Shown: positions 53,565 through 62,222 of the stretch, in pieces
Layout: each line of letters opens with the position of its first letter
Numbering within the stretch: the stretch's first letter is position 1
DNA from: Paludibacteraceae bacterium
GTDB lineage: Bacteria; Bacteroidota; Bacteroidia; Bacteroidales; Paludibacteraceae
Assembly (NCBI GenBank): GCA_017478225.1
Contig: JAFVDX010000045.1
Span: 1 to 64,000, forward strand
Direction: 5' to 3'
DNA: 64,000 nucleotides
The notes under the pieces: model-generated
The model's input: only the letters and a program-made list of their open reading frames with translations
The model's database searches: none
What the model was told of the DNA's origin: nothing
Translations under genes and position numbers: made by a program

Positions 53565-55520
53565 ATGAAAAAATTTACTTTACTTGCAGCAACTCTCTTT
53601 ATGTATGCTGCCATGTTTGCCGCTGAACTGAGCATCGCCGGAGTAGATGTTCCAGAGGCTTACACCACTAAAAGTTTTACTGTTGACAACATCGAGTTTG
53701 GTTGCGCTGACATCATGCAAAACCAAAAGAACACTCCTACCGATGCAGCCAAAGCAGATTTTATTCAAATTAAGAAAAACACCGGAGAATTGTATAATAA
53801 AACTGCCTTGAACAATATCTCTACTATTGTTGTATCACTCTATCAAGAAGGCTCTTTCCAACTCTTTGCAGGCAATTCTGAGAAACCCGCCGAAGAAATC
53901 ACTCCCGTTGTTTCTGACGCAGAATACACATTTGACCTTAGCAGCAAAAAGCCCGCTTATTTCTACCTAAAAAACGGAAGTAAAGTCCTTTATGTAGAAA
54001 GCATCGAAGTTACTTATGAAGGCGGTGAGGTAACTCCTCCGGATCCCATTTTTGTTGAGGCCCTCGGCTTGGACGATTCACGCGTGGCTGTAGGCAAGAC
54101 CATCAAACTCCAAGTTAAGTATTTCGATGCTGCCGGCGCTCCAGCCAACGCAGGTATGGATGGCCTGGAATTTGAATGGAGCAGCAGCGACGAAGCCATC
54201 GCTACCGTTAAAGACGGAGTGGTTACAGGCGTTAAAGCAGGTCAGGCTACCATCGCTGTCAATGTAAAAAAAGAATCATCTCCTACCCATGTCATCCAAG
54301 GTGCTGAATGTACAGTAACCGTTTATGAAAACGAAGGCGGAGAACAACCCGAGCCACAGACCTCAGACTTTGCAAAAGTAGGTACAAGCAACATTCTTCC
54401 CGTGGATGGCAACAAAGCCGAGGCATGCAAAGTTAATGACTTCGACGGAGTTAAATGCGGTACCGGCTCCGAAGCAGGTACATGGGAAATAACCGTTCCT
54501 GCAGGCACCGAACGACTTCACTTACATGCTGCAGCATGGAAAGATAAAGCATGCAAACTCAGCGTAGAAGGTGGACCGGCCAATCTTACCCTGCAACTTA
54601 AAGCAGACGACGGATTCACTCAGAACTCACCATTCACACTCGTCGGAAACATCGAAGACTACTATTTCGTTATCGACCTTACCGCTGCCAAGACTTCACA
54701 ACTAAAGACAGCAGGCGTCGCTTCTGCTACCAAACTCACTTTCAGCATCGAAGACGCTAATGTAACTAAAAAAGTCACACGCTTCATCGTTTGGGGCGTA
54801 AATGCAGAAGGCGAAGGCATCAATCCTGACGACCTCAACAATGGCGGTGACGATGATGGTAACGACGACGGTGATGACGACGGAAACGACGATATGGAAG
54901 CCGACTTCTCGTTAGAACCTACCACAAAAGGCAATTTCAACGAGACATACGATTATGCTGACTATACAGACTACACAATCGTAGAAGACCCTGCAGAAGA
55001 AACTCCTTATGTTGAACTCTACTTCGAGAACGAAGAAACTGTACTTACTCTCGATTTCATTACCAACAGCATCACCAACGGAACTATCATCCCCGCAGGC
55101 ACATATCCTATTGACAACTCAGGAAAAGCAAACACATTCACCGCTTCTATAGGTGCAATCGATTTCATGGGCATGGCTTTCCCAACGCCTTGTTACTTCG
55201 CTAATAACTTCCAAGGAACCTCTGAGGAAGATATGACATACGACATGTACTTCATCGTTAGCGGTACCGTAAAGGTAGAAGCCGTTGAAGGAGGCGCTAA
55301 ATACACTATTGACGCAAAATCACACAATGGCTCAACCATCAAAGCCACATATAGCGGCGAAGTGATTGAATATCAAGAAGAAGAGGAAGAAGATGCACTC
55401 GAAGAGGTTGTCGTTCCATTAGACAAAACCGCTCCTATGTATAATGTACTCGGCGTACAAGTTGGTCCTAACTACCACGGAGTTGTTATACAAAACGGAC
55501 ATAAATATCTCTTGAAATAA
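53565..55520 (+). CDS. Secreted Big_2-domain protein with Bacteroidales C-terminal tail
   Basis: A 651-aa secreted protein not assigned to a known family overall. Signal peptide (LLAATLFMYAAMFAAE); an N-terminal beta-rich domain (~20-152); a Big_2 Ig-like domain (~160-262: FEWSSSDEAIATVKDGVVTG, then GQATIAVNV); another beta domain (~270-425); an Asp/Gly/Asn-rich linker (GGDDDGNDDGDDDGND); a last beta domain (~445-615); and the tail APMYNVLGVQVG with GVVIQNGHKYLLK. The same kind of tail ends the next protein. It may be a T9SS cargo signal (inference). Confidence 0.75.
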   Translation: MKKFTLLAATLFMYAAMFAAELSIAGVDVPEAYTTKSFTVDNIEFGCADIMQNQKNTPTDAAKADFIQIKKNTGELYNKTALNNISTIVVSLYQEGSFQLFAGNSEKPAEEITPVVSDAEYTFDLSSKKPAYFYLKNGSKVLYVESIEVTYEGGEVTPPDPIFVEALGLDDSRVAVGKTIKLQVKYFDAAGAPANAGMDGLEFEWSSSDEAIATVKDGVVTGVKAGQATIAVNVKKESSPTHVIQGAECTVTVYENEGGEQPEPQTSDFAKVGTSNILPVDGNKAEACKVNDFDGVKCGTGSEAGTWEITVPAGTERLHLHAAAWKDKACKLSVEGGPANLTLQLKADDGFTQNSPFTLVGNIEDYYFVIDLTAAKTSQLKTAGVASATKLTFSIEDANVTKKVTRFIVWGVNAEGEGINPDDLNNGGDDDGNDDGDDDGNDDMEADFSLEPTTKGNFNETYDYADYTDYTIVEDPAEETPYVELYFENEETVLTLDFITNSITNGTIIPAGTYPIDNSGKANTFTASIGAIDFMGMAFPTPCYFANNFQGTSEEDMTYDMYFIVSGTVKVEAVEGGAKYTIDAKSHNGSTIKATYSGEVIEYQEEEEEDALEEVVVPLDKTAPMYNVLGVQVGPNYHGVVIQNGHKYLLK

Positions 55521-55557
55521 TTCTCTAAGAAATATTTAGTTCTATACTAAAACTATT

Positions 55558-55590
55558 CAGCCGTAGCCCGCCTACGGCTGTTTGTTTTAT
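55558..55590 (+). terminator. Terminator after the 651-aa protein gene
   Basis: CAGCCGTAG-CCCGC-CTACGGCTG, a 9-bp perfect stem, followed by TTTGTTTTAT. Confidence 0.85.
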
Positions 55591-55595
55591 ACTTC

Positions 55596-55667
55596 TCTAA
55601 AGTCTCTAAAGCCTCTAAATAAGCGAAGCGGTCTAAAGTCTCTAAGACCTCTATAGCCTCTCCCCTA
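55596..55667 (+). repeat. Nonamer tandem repeat, eight phased units
   Basis: Eight exact 9-bp steps. Units such as TCTAAAGTC, TCTAAAGCC, TCTAAGACC, TCTATAGCC keep phase across one diverged unit (GCGAAGCGG). It follows the terminator 55558-55590. Confidence 0.85.
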
Positions 55668-55708
55668 ATTCTGCTGCAAAACATTTTTCAAGTATCAACA
55701 AATAATCA

Positions 55709-55716
55709 TAACTTTG
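55709..55716 (+). promoter_or_regulatory. -7 promoter element for the 756-aa protein gene
   Basis: TAACTTTG, 80 bp before the ATG at 55797. Confidence 0.65.
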
Positions 55717-55796
55717 CGCTTGAATATGCGGCATAGTACGCACTCGAACACATAAAATAATTAACCCTAAATACAAATCATTTAAAACTCAACATT

Positions 55797-58067
55797 ATGA
55801 AAAAGAATTTCTTCTTAATGGCAATGCTATTGATTGCATCCTTTAGTTTTGCAGCCACTCCAGAAGTCACTTACGACTTCACCAATTCTGAGCAAAATTG
55901 GGGTATGAAGGCTGACAAAGAAACACTCACAGAGGCCACCACATATAACGATGGCACTCTCTCATACACCGTAGAAGCAGGGTCATCAATCCGCTTTTTC
56001 CACCAAACCAATAACGGCCAAGACTACTACTGCTTTATGGCATACAATGGTGCAGTAATCAATTTCCCCGCTTTTGATTTTAAGGTAGATAAAATTATCA
56101 TCACCGGCTCCGAAGGCGAGGCTAATGGCTCGCACAAACAATTCTTTGTAGGCGACGAGGCTGCAAGTAATAAAATCACCAAAGGCAAAGGCGAACAAGT
56201 GTTTGTAATTGATGAGAAATTCAAAGTGGCAAACACTGCATTCACACTCAAATGCACCAATGGTAATGCACAAATGTCTAAAATTGAAATCTACAAAGTC
56301 AATGAAAACGCTCCTAAGGCTCCTACTTTCGATATGGCTGAAGGTGCATACCTCAAAGATATCGATGTTACTATTGCTTCCGCAACCGAAGGCGCCGACA
56401 TATTCTATACCTTAGACGGCACCGACCCCACCGCTGCTTCAACCAAATACGCAGCACCTGTTAAAATCAATGCAGGCAAAGAAGTTACTATCAAAGCCAT
56501 CGCTATCAAAGACGGCGAAGAGAGCGATATCGTTTCCGCTACCTACAATGTAGTTATCACCGAAGGCAACGGATCATACGAAAATCCTTTCTCTGCTGCT
56601 GATGTATTGGCTCTCAATAACAAACTCGTCATTCCCCAAGACCAAGAAGACAAAGACCAATGGGTTGTTGCCTATATCCTTGGCGGAGCAAAGAAATCAG
56701 GCGATAATTATGTCATTGACAACACTGTTGCTTCCGCTATAATTGTTGCTGATGCAAAAGACGAAGAAGATATGACAAAAGTGATTGGTGTTCAACTCGA
56801 AGGCAACTCTAAAGCACGCACCGCATTGAATCCTGTTGATAATGCAGACATTGCAGGCACTCAAGTTAAACTCAAGGGCTCTCTTGAAGCCTACAACTCA
56901 CTACCGGGTCTTAAAGGTGTTGGTGCAGAAAAAGACTACGAAATCCTCACCGAAGAATTCAAACGCCCCGTTTATTATACTCTCACTATCGAGCAACCAG
57001 CCGAAGGTGGTACCATCAGTGCCGACAAATCAGGCAAAGTAGCAGCAGGCGCTACCGTAACTCTCAGCGCAACTCCCGCTGACGAATACGGACTCGAGAA
57101 ATATATCGTCACCAAAGAAGACAAGACAGAAGTTGCCGTTACCGACAATACCTTCCTCATGCCGGAAGCCAATGTAACCGTTACCGCTTCATTCGTTAAG
57201 GCTGCTAAACACAAAATCACCATCGCAGCCGTTGAACACGGAAAAGTAGTCGCTACACCCGCCGAAGCAACCAAAGGCACCACCATCGTACTCACCATCA
57301 CTCCTGACGCTGACTATGTATTAGACGCTGTCAAAGTTGAAGACGCCGACAATAAGGCTATCGAAGTCAAAGACAATAAATTCGCTATGCCGGATGCTGA
57401 TGTAACCGTTACCGTTACCTTCAAAGCATATTCTTACACCCTCGCTCAGTTTATGGCTGAACAACCATCAGAGCCTAAGAAAATCACCGAAGACCTCACC
57501 ATCGCATTCAACAGCGGAGACAATAGTTATGCAACCAACGGAACTCTCTTTATCTGCGTTTACGACAAAGGCAGCGCACTCGTTAAGAATGTAAAGAACG
57601 GATCCATTCTCAAAGGCATCACAGGTAAATTCGAGAGTTACAACGGCGTGCCCGAAATCATTCCTACTGCCGCTCCTACTGTTGAGGAAGGCAAGGCTGT
57701 TGCAGCACAAGAAATCACTGCCGCACCTACCGCAGCCGATGTTTGCAAACTCGTTAGCCTCAAAGAACAACATATCGACAAAGACGCACTCGTATTCGGT
57801 TCCGTTAAGGTTTACGACCAATTCAAACTCAACGAGGCAATTGTTGCAGGTACATGGAGTTTCGAAGCAATAGTAAGCATCTATAAAGAAGCCGTTCAAC
57901 TCCTACCGACAACCGTCCTCGAAGGAACACCCGACAGCGATGCTCTCGACAATGTAGAAATCAGCCTCGATATCAATGCCCCAATGTACAACATCCTTGG
58001 ACAACCCGTTGACGCTAATTACAAAGGCATCGTTATCCAAAATGGCAAAAAGTTCATGCTCAGATAA
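55797..58067 (+). CDS. Secreted multidomain protein (chitobiase-like, DUF6359-like, InlB-like repeats)
   Basis: 756 aa, secreted (signal peptide MKKNFFLMAMLLIASFSFAA). An N-terminal beta domain (~22-172) is followed by a chitobiase/hexosaminidase C-terminal-type domain (~178-258: GADIFYTLDGTDPTAAST). A DUF6359-like OB-type domain (~260-395: GSYENPFSAADVLALNNKL, then DQWVVAYILGG) comes next, then two InlB-like divergent repeats (~400-545: EGGTISADKSGKVAAGATV; ANVTVTASF, DADVTVTVTF). A second OB-like domain ends in the tail APMYNILGQPVD with GIVIQNGKKFMLR. Binding or structural role likely; no catalytic motif seen. Confidence 0.78.
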   Translation: MKKNFFLMAMLLIASFSFAATPEVTYDFTNSEQNWGMKADKETLTEATTYNDGTLSYTVEAGSSIRFFHQTNNGQDYYCFMAYNGAVINFPAFDFKVDKIIITGSEGEANGSHKQFFVGDEAASNKITKGKGEQVFVIDEKFKVANTAFTLKCTNGNAQMSKIEIYKVNENAPKAPTFDMAEGAYLKDIDVTIASATEGADIFYTLDGTDPTAASTKYAAPVKINAGKEVTIKAIAIKDGEESDIVSATYNVVITEGNGSYENPFSAADVLALNNKLVIPQDQEDKDQWVVAYILGGAKKSGDNYVIDNTVASAIIVADAKDEEDMTKVIGVQLEGNSKARTALNPVDNADIAGTQVKLKGSLEAYNSLPGLKGVGAEKDYEILTEEFKRPVYYTLTIEQPAEGGTISADKSGKVAAGATVTLSATPADEYGLEKYIVTKEDKTEVAVTDNTFLMPEANVTVTASFVKAAKHKITIAAVEHGKVVATPAEATKGTTIVLTITPDADYVLDAVKVEDADNKAIEVKDNKFAMPDADVTVTVTFKAYSYTLAQFMAEQPSEPKKITEDLTIAFNSGDNSYATNGTLFICVYDKGSALVKNVKNGSILKGITGKFESYNGVPEIIPTAAPTVEEGKAVAAQEITAAPTAADVCKLVSLKEQHIDKDALVFGSVKVYDQFKLNEAIVAGTWSFEAIVSIYKEAVQLLPTTVLEGTPDSDALDNVEISLDINAPMYNILGQPVDANYKGIVIQNGKKFMLR

Positions 58068-58098
58068 TCAAAAGCATAAATACAAAAGTATAAATACA

Positions 58099-58136
58099 AA
58101 AATAATAAGGTGGCCGCAAGACCACCTTATTATTTT
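58099..58136 (+). terminator. Bidirectional terminator between the 756-aa gene and the TonB receptor gene
   Basis: A perfect 15-bp stem built on AATAATAAGGTGG and CCACCTTATTATT, loop of 8 nt, T- and A-runs on either side. Confidence 0.85.
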
Positions 58137-58142
58137 CTCCAC

Positions 58143-58223
58143 CCTAAGTTCTCTAAACCCTCTAAGATTTCTAAGTCCTCTAAGGTTTCTAAGTTCTCTA
58201 AATCCTCTAAAGTCCCTAAATCA
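58143..58223 (+). repeat. Nonamer tandem repeat, nine phased units
   Basis: The longest example in the window. Nine exact 9-bp steps, seven beginning TCTAA (TCTAAACCC, TCTAAGATT, TCTAAGTCC and so on) and two CCTAA. The last unit covers the TAG stop of the TonB receptor gene on the other strand. Confidence 0.88.
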
Positions 58224-60282
58224 CCACCCTTATCTTACCCATCACCCAATGCGGCGGCTGCTCCACTCCCCCAATATCTACATACCGCCTATTTGTCATG
58301 TTCTTGCACTCAACCGACATCCTTAGCCATTTGTTCTCCCAATACACATAACCATCCAACAAAAAACATGTCTTATAAGGAGTAACCACACCCGCTTTAT
58401 TAGTATATTCGCCCGCTCTGTCCTCCACCCTCATACACCATGAAGCACCAAAACCCTTATATATCTTATGCTCTATCGTCAACACAGCCTTATGACGCAT
58501 ATAATCCAAAGCATACAACGACAACATCTCACCCGCATCGGCTTTCACATCACAAAACGAATAACTCAAACCTACTCTCTTTATATACTCGTACCCTGCC
58601 ACACCCGCTTGTATCTCCACACCACCAGCATTCACCCTCGAGTGATTCATCGACTGCCATACCACTACACTCTCGTCCTTTTCCTTTACCCAATCTATTA
58701 TATCTCTCCCCCAACGATAATAAGCCGACACATCTGCATATAAAAACGGTCGCTTCTCACCGCTCGCAGGCAAATCCCACTTGTATTTACTCGACAACTC
58801 CACCTGCCAAGCCTTCTCCGCACGAGTATTTGGGTCCGCCTTCTGAGTCGCTGTAGTATAATATAAATCTGTATATGTAGGCACCCTTATCGCCCTATTC
58901 ATATTCACATACCACTGCCAATTCCTCAGCGGCTCATAACCTATATTCACACCCATTGACCAATCCCAGCCAAAAGCCGTATTATATATACCACATGCTC
59001 CTAACGAAGCCGACAACTTGCGCCAATAAACCCGCTCTTGAGCAAAATAACGCACATTCAACCGGTTATGATCACCCAGCGAAGTTGACCTGATAAGTTC
59101 ATCCCTCACATCCACTCCAAACAGCGTCTTCGACCACTCATTATGCCAACTTCCTTCAATATGCAATCCCTGAGTATGTGTCCATGTCTTATTCGCTCCC
59201 TTATACCAATCAGGTGCCATATCGCCATTCTCATCCTTTCCATCCCTAAAAGTCTCAAACATATCATAATGACCCCTGTAATATATATTTCCACTCACAC
59301 TCCAACCACTCTTCCAATTATGCTTATAATCGGCCGAAGCAATCAAAGTGCGAGTCCTGTCATACTGATTTGGGAACTTCACTGTATAAAACGAATTGGC
59401 ACCCGCATCCTTCATCTGCGCACCTACCTGCACACTCAAGCCCCTCCAACCCGTCTGTACATATATATTACTTATCTTATAATCAGTATCAGTCTGATAA
59501 CCCTCTGACCTGTTATACGATGCCGACATATTTCCCCACCACATTTTCTTACCCACACGCATCGCCAAAACCGGATTCACCAAACCATACTCACCTCCGG
59601 CAAGCGAACCAACTATCTTATATCTTCTGTCACCCTCATCCTTCTTCTCACTTTCCAATGCTGACTTGGTTATGATATTCACCGCCCCTGAGAAAGCATC
59701 CAACTGATAATTCGTACCCTGCAACAACTCCACACGCTCTATCAACTCCACATCCACAGGTATATCCATCGTGTAATGGTCCGTCTGAGGATCCGTTATA
59801 TCCACTCCGTTCAAAAGCACCTTCACCTGCCTACCCGTTCCACCACGCATAGTCAAGTCCGCCTGAACTCCACTCGGACCTCGCTCTCGCAAATCCACAC
59901 CAGGCATGTACCTAAGCAAATCACCCACCGTCCTAACAGGCAATTGCTCAATCTCTGAAGAGGATAAATTACTGACTAATCGGAACCTGTCCGACTCAAA
60001 CTGCGACATACTTGCTACCACACTCACCTCATCTACAGTGAGCAAATTGGCTATGTCGCTGCCATCTGGTGGAACACCATCGTCCGCCAACACACAGCAG
60101 CAGGCTACTAACAACATCGTCAGTGCCACACTCCTGCCCGATTTCAGCAATTCCAAATTGGCTATCAACGCCGACACCCTGCCTATCTGCACCTCTCTGT
60201 GCATCGAACAAAATGCAGCATAACCCTTGTTCAGAAACTGCCTGAATCGAATGGCTCTACGCTTAAGAAATTGTTTTAACAT
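58216..60282 (-). CDS. TonB-dependent outer-membrane receptor (BtuB-like)
   Basis: A 688-aa outer-membrane uptake receptor. The long N-terminus (AIRFRQFLNKGYAAFCSMHR, then a signal helix ALTMLLVACCCVLA) resembles the form common on Bacteroidales receptors. A plug domain (~80-195) has EIEQLPVRTVGDLLRYMPGV, DLTMRGGTGRQVKVLLNGVD and LQGTNYQLDAFSGAVNIITK. The barrel follows and ends VMGKIRVVI with the usual aromatic strands. Small size and plug type resemble BtuB-like receptors for corrinoids; the ligand is not shown. Two tandem palindromes lie just upstream (60293-60343). No SusD gene follows. Confidence 0.88.
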   Translation of the reverse strand: MLKQFLKRRAIRFRQFLNKGYAAFCSMHREVQIGRVSALIANLELLKSGRSVALTMLLVACCCVLADDGVPPDGSDIANLLTVDEVSVVASMSQFESDRFRLVSNLSSSEIEQLPVRTVGDLLRYMPGVDLRERGPSGVQADLTMRGGTGRQVKVLLNGVDITDPQTDHYTMDIPVDVELIERVELLQGTNYQLDAFSGAVNIITKSALESEKKDEGDRRYKIVGSLAGGEYGLVNPVLAMRVGKKMWWGNMSASYNRSEGYQTDTDYKISNIYVQTGWRGLSVQVGAQMKDAGANSFYTVKFPNQYDRTRTLIASADYKHNWKSGWSVSGNIYYRGHYDMFETFRDGKDENGDMAPDWYKGANKTWTHTQGLHIEGSWHNEWSKTLFGVDVRDELIRSTSLGDHNRLNVRYFAQERVYWRKLSASLGACGIYNTAFGWDWSMGVNIGYEPLRNWQWYVNMNRAIRVPTYTDLYYTTATQKADPNTRAEKAWQVELSSKYKWDLPASGEKRPFLYADVSAYYRWGRDIIDWVKEKDESVVVWQSMNHSRVNAGGVEIQAGVAGYEYIKRVGLSYSFCDVKADAGEMLSLYALDYMRHKAVLTIEHKIYKGFGASWCMRVEDRAGEYTNKAGVVTPYKTCFLLDGYVYWENKWLRMSVECKNMTNRRYVDIGGVEQPPHWVMGKIRVVI

Positions 60283-60292
60283 ATACTAAAGA

Positions 60293-60343
60293 ATCAGCCA
60301 TATATGGCTGATATATAATCGTCTCAGCCATACATGGCTGAGA
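60293..60343 (-). promoter_or_regulatory. Two tandem palindromes before the TonB receptor gene
   Basis: ATCAGCCATATATGGCTGAT (60293-60312) is a perfect 20-bp palindrome. A second one at 60322-60343 has 10-bp arms TCTCAGCCAT and ATGGCTGAGA around a 2-nt centre. Both share CAGCCAT-NN-ATGGCTG and are about 30 bp apart, 10-61 bp before the start codon. They fit a dimeric repressor operator pair or twin leader hairpins. Confidence 0.65.
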
Positions 60344-60372
60344 TATAATACACTGCTCATACAACCCCTTCC

Positions 60373-61254
60373 TCAACTCAAATCATACCCATAATGCTTC
60401 AACCTGCCAGACTTCTGACGCCAATCTGCATCCACCTTCACAAACAACTGCAAGAATATCTGCTTCTGAAAAAACAACTCCAACTCTCTCCTCGCTTCCA
60501 TACCTACCTTCTTCAACGCACTTCCCCTATGACCTATTATTATACCTTTCTGACTCTCACGCTCCACATATACCACCGCACTTATCCTTATCAACCGATC
60601 ATCCTCCTTAAACTGCTCCACCTCTACCTCCACCGAATAAGGTATCTCCTTGTCATAATTCAATAATATCTTCTCCCTGATTATCTCATTTACAAAAAAC
60701 TTCTCAGGCTTGTCAGTCAACTGATCCTTGTCAAAATATGGCGGGCACTCAGGCAACAACTCCTTTATACGCGCAAATAAAACATCCACACCAAAACGCT
60801 CAGTGGCTGATATCGGATATATCTCCGCTGCTGGCAACTCCTTATGCCAATACTCCACCAAATGCTCCAAGGTCTCCTGAGTACTCAAATCTATCTTGTT
60901 TATCACTAACAACACCTTCACACTCAAACTCCTCACCTTATCCACAAAATCCTTGTTCTTCTCCGGATTATCCTGTATATCTGTCACATACAACAACACA
61001 TCCGCATCCACCAATGCCGAACGAGAAAACTCCAACATCTGCTCCTGCAACTTATAATTCGGCTTCAACACACCCGGAGTATCTGAATAAACTATCTGAA
61101 AATCATCTCCATTCACTATACCCATTATCCTATGACGAGTAGTCTGAGCCTTACTCGTTATTATACTTATACGCTCACCTACCAAACAATTCATCAAAGT
61201 CGATTTACCTACATTCGGATTACCTACTATATTTACAAAACCACTCTTATGCAT
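60373..61254 (-). CDS. era: GTPase Era
   Basis: Ribosome-biogenesis GTPase that binds 16S rRNA near the 3' end; 293 aa. G1 GNPNVGKS (11-18), G2 around ITSKAQTTRHRIMGI, G3 DTPG, G4 NKID, and a C-terminal KH domain with GIIIGHRGSALKKVGMEAR. The upstream -7 box at 61284-61291 is divergent from that of the next + strand gene. The TonB receptor gene lies 90 bp downstream. Confidence 0.95.
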   Translation of the reverse strand: MHKSGFVNIVGNPNVGKSTLMNCLVGERISIITSKAQTTRHRIMGIVNGDDFQIVYSDTPGVLKPNYKLQEQMLEFSRSALVDADVLLYVTDIQDNPEKNKDFVDKVRSLSVKVLLVINKIDLSTQETLEHLVEYWHKELPAAEIYPISATERFGVDVLFARIKELLPECPPYFDKDQLTDKPEKFFVNEIIREKILLNYDKEIPYSVEVEVEQFKEDDRLIRISAVVYVERESQKGIIIGHRGSALKKVGMEARRELELFFQKQIFLQLFVKVDADWRQKSGRLKHYGYDLS

Positions 61255-61283
61255 ATTTTTTTGTTCTTTATTCTTTCAGCGTG

Positions 61284-61291
61284 CAAAATTA
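61284..61291 (-). promoter_or_regulatory. -7 promoter element for era
   Basis: TAATTTTG on the - strand, 30 bp before the era ATG; only 13 bp from the divergent element at 61305. Confidence 0.7.
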
Positions 61292-61304
61292 CAAAAATTT
61301 TCCG

Positions 61305-61312
61305 TACCTTTG
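61305..61312 (+). promoter_or_regulatory. -7 promoter element for the 297-aa secreted protein gene
   Basis: TACCTTTG, 16 bp before the ATG at 61329; rules out the longer frame start at 61281. Confidence 0.7.
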
Positions 61313-61328
61313 CCGAAAATTTATCGAT

Positions 61329-62222
61329 ATGAAAAAATTATACATTTTTGCCCTTCTTCTGCTCGCCCTCATACCAGCCAAAGCAGAAGTCCTCTTAGTC
61401 GAAGACTTCGACTACCCTATCAGCGAACTGCTTACTAACCACGATTGGTTCACACAATGGGGAGCAGCCTCACAAATCATGACCACCGCCTCGCTCGGTA
61501 TGGAAGGCTACGCAGGCTGCGGCATTGGCTCTGCAGCACTACTCGACCAAAAAACAACACAACCACTACACCGCGCACTAACAAAAGAAATCACATCCGG
61601 AGATGTCTATGTTAGTTTCCTTCTACAACCCAAATGGGCCGAAAACAACGCTTACTTCCTCGCACTCAGAGACAAAATCACCGACAACTACACCTTCAAC
61701 ATGAACGGAAGAGTATATATCGACGAATACGGCAAAGTAGGACTCTCCTTCGGCAAAGGAAAAGAGAGTTGCAAACAATATCCCACACCACTCAAAGAAG
61801 ACAAAATATACCTCATCGTCCTCAAATACCATATAGAGCCCGGCAACAACAACGATCAAGCATATCTCTATATCCTCAACCAATTTACAGCCAACGAACC
61901 CCCACAACCATCTATCGGACCCCTTTCCAATAGCGCACAACCCGACATCTTCCCCGCCTCCGTACAACTACACTGCGACCACGGCATAAGCCCCTGGATC
62001 ACTATCGATGCCATCAGAGTCGCTACTACATGGCAAGAAGCAGTACAACCAGGCACATGCCCACAAGACACTTACCTCAACCCGGACAACGACTGGGACA
62101 CAACTACCAACCTCAACACCACACTAACACATACACACAAAGCCCGTAAAACATTCGAAAACGGAAACCTCTATATCATACATAATAACCAAAAATACAC
62201 CATCTTAGGTACAAAACTATGA
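61329..62222 (+). CDS. Secreted protein of unknown function with a short conserved C-terminal tail
   Basis: 297 aa with a signal peptide (LYIFALLLLALIPAKA). The body is a single beta-rich domain (LLVEDFDYPISELLTNHDW near the start, DVYVSFLLQPKWAENNAYF in the middle, ISPWITIDAIRVATTW near the end) resembling a concanavalin-like jelly roll, by pattern only. The tail KTFENGNLYIIHNNQKYTI with LGTKL is of a type often seen on Bacteroidales exported proteins. The ATG at 61329 follows the -7 box at 61305-61312. It overlaps the next gene by 4 bp. Confidence 0.75.
   Translation: MKKLYIFALLLLALIPAKAEVLLVEDFDYPISELLTNHDWFTQWGAASQIMTTASLGMEGYAGCGIGSAALLDQKTTQPLHRALTKEITSGDVYVSFLLQPKWAENNAYFLALRDKITDNYTFNMNGRVYIDEYGKVGLSFGKGKESCKQYPTPLKEDKIYLIVLKYHIEPGNNNDQAYLYILNQFTANEPPQPSIGPLSNSAQPDIFPASVQLHCDHGISPWITIDAIRVATTWQEAVQPGTCPQDTYLNPDNDWDTTTNLNTTLTHTHKARKTFENGNLYIIHNNQKYTILGTKL

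Noticed and set aside
58110..58385. Ser/Lys-rich + strand frame across the nonamer repeats
   Set aside because: A 9-bp repeat keeps a reading frame open by itself; there is no start context and it overlaps a terminator and the TonB receptor gene.
60283..60372. Cobalamin riboswitch before the BtuB-like receptor gene
   Set aside because: The gap is only 90 bp and has none of the conserved B12-box pattern; it is filled by two palindromes.
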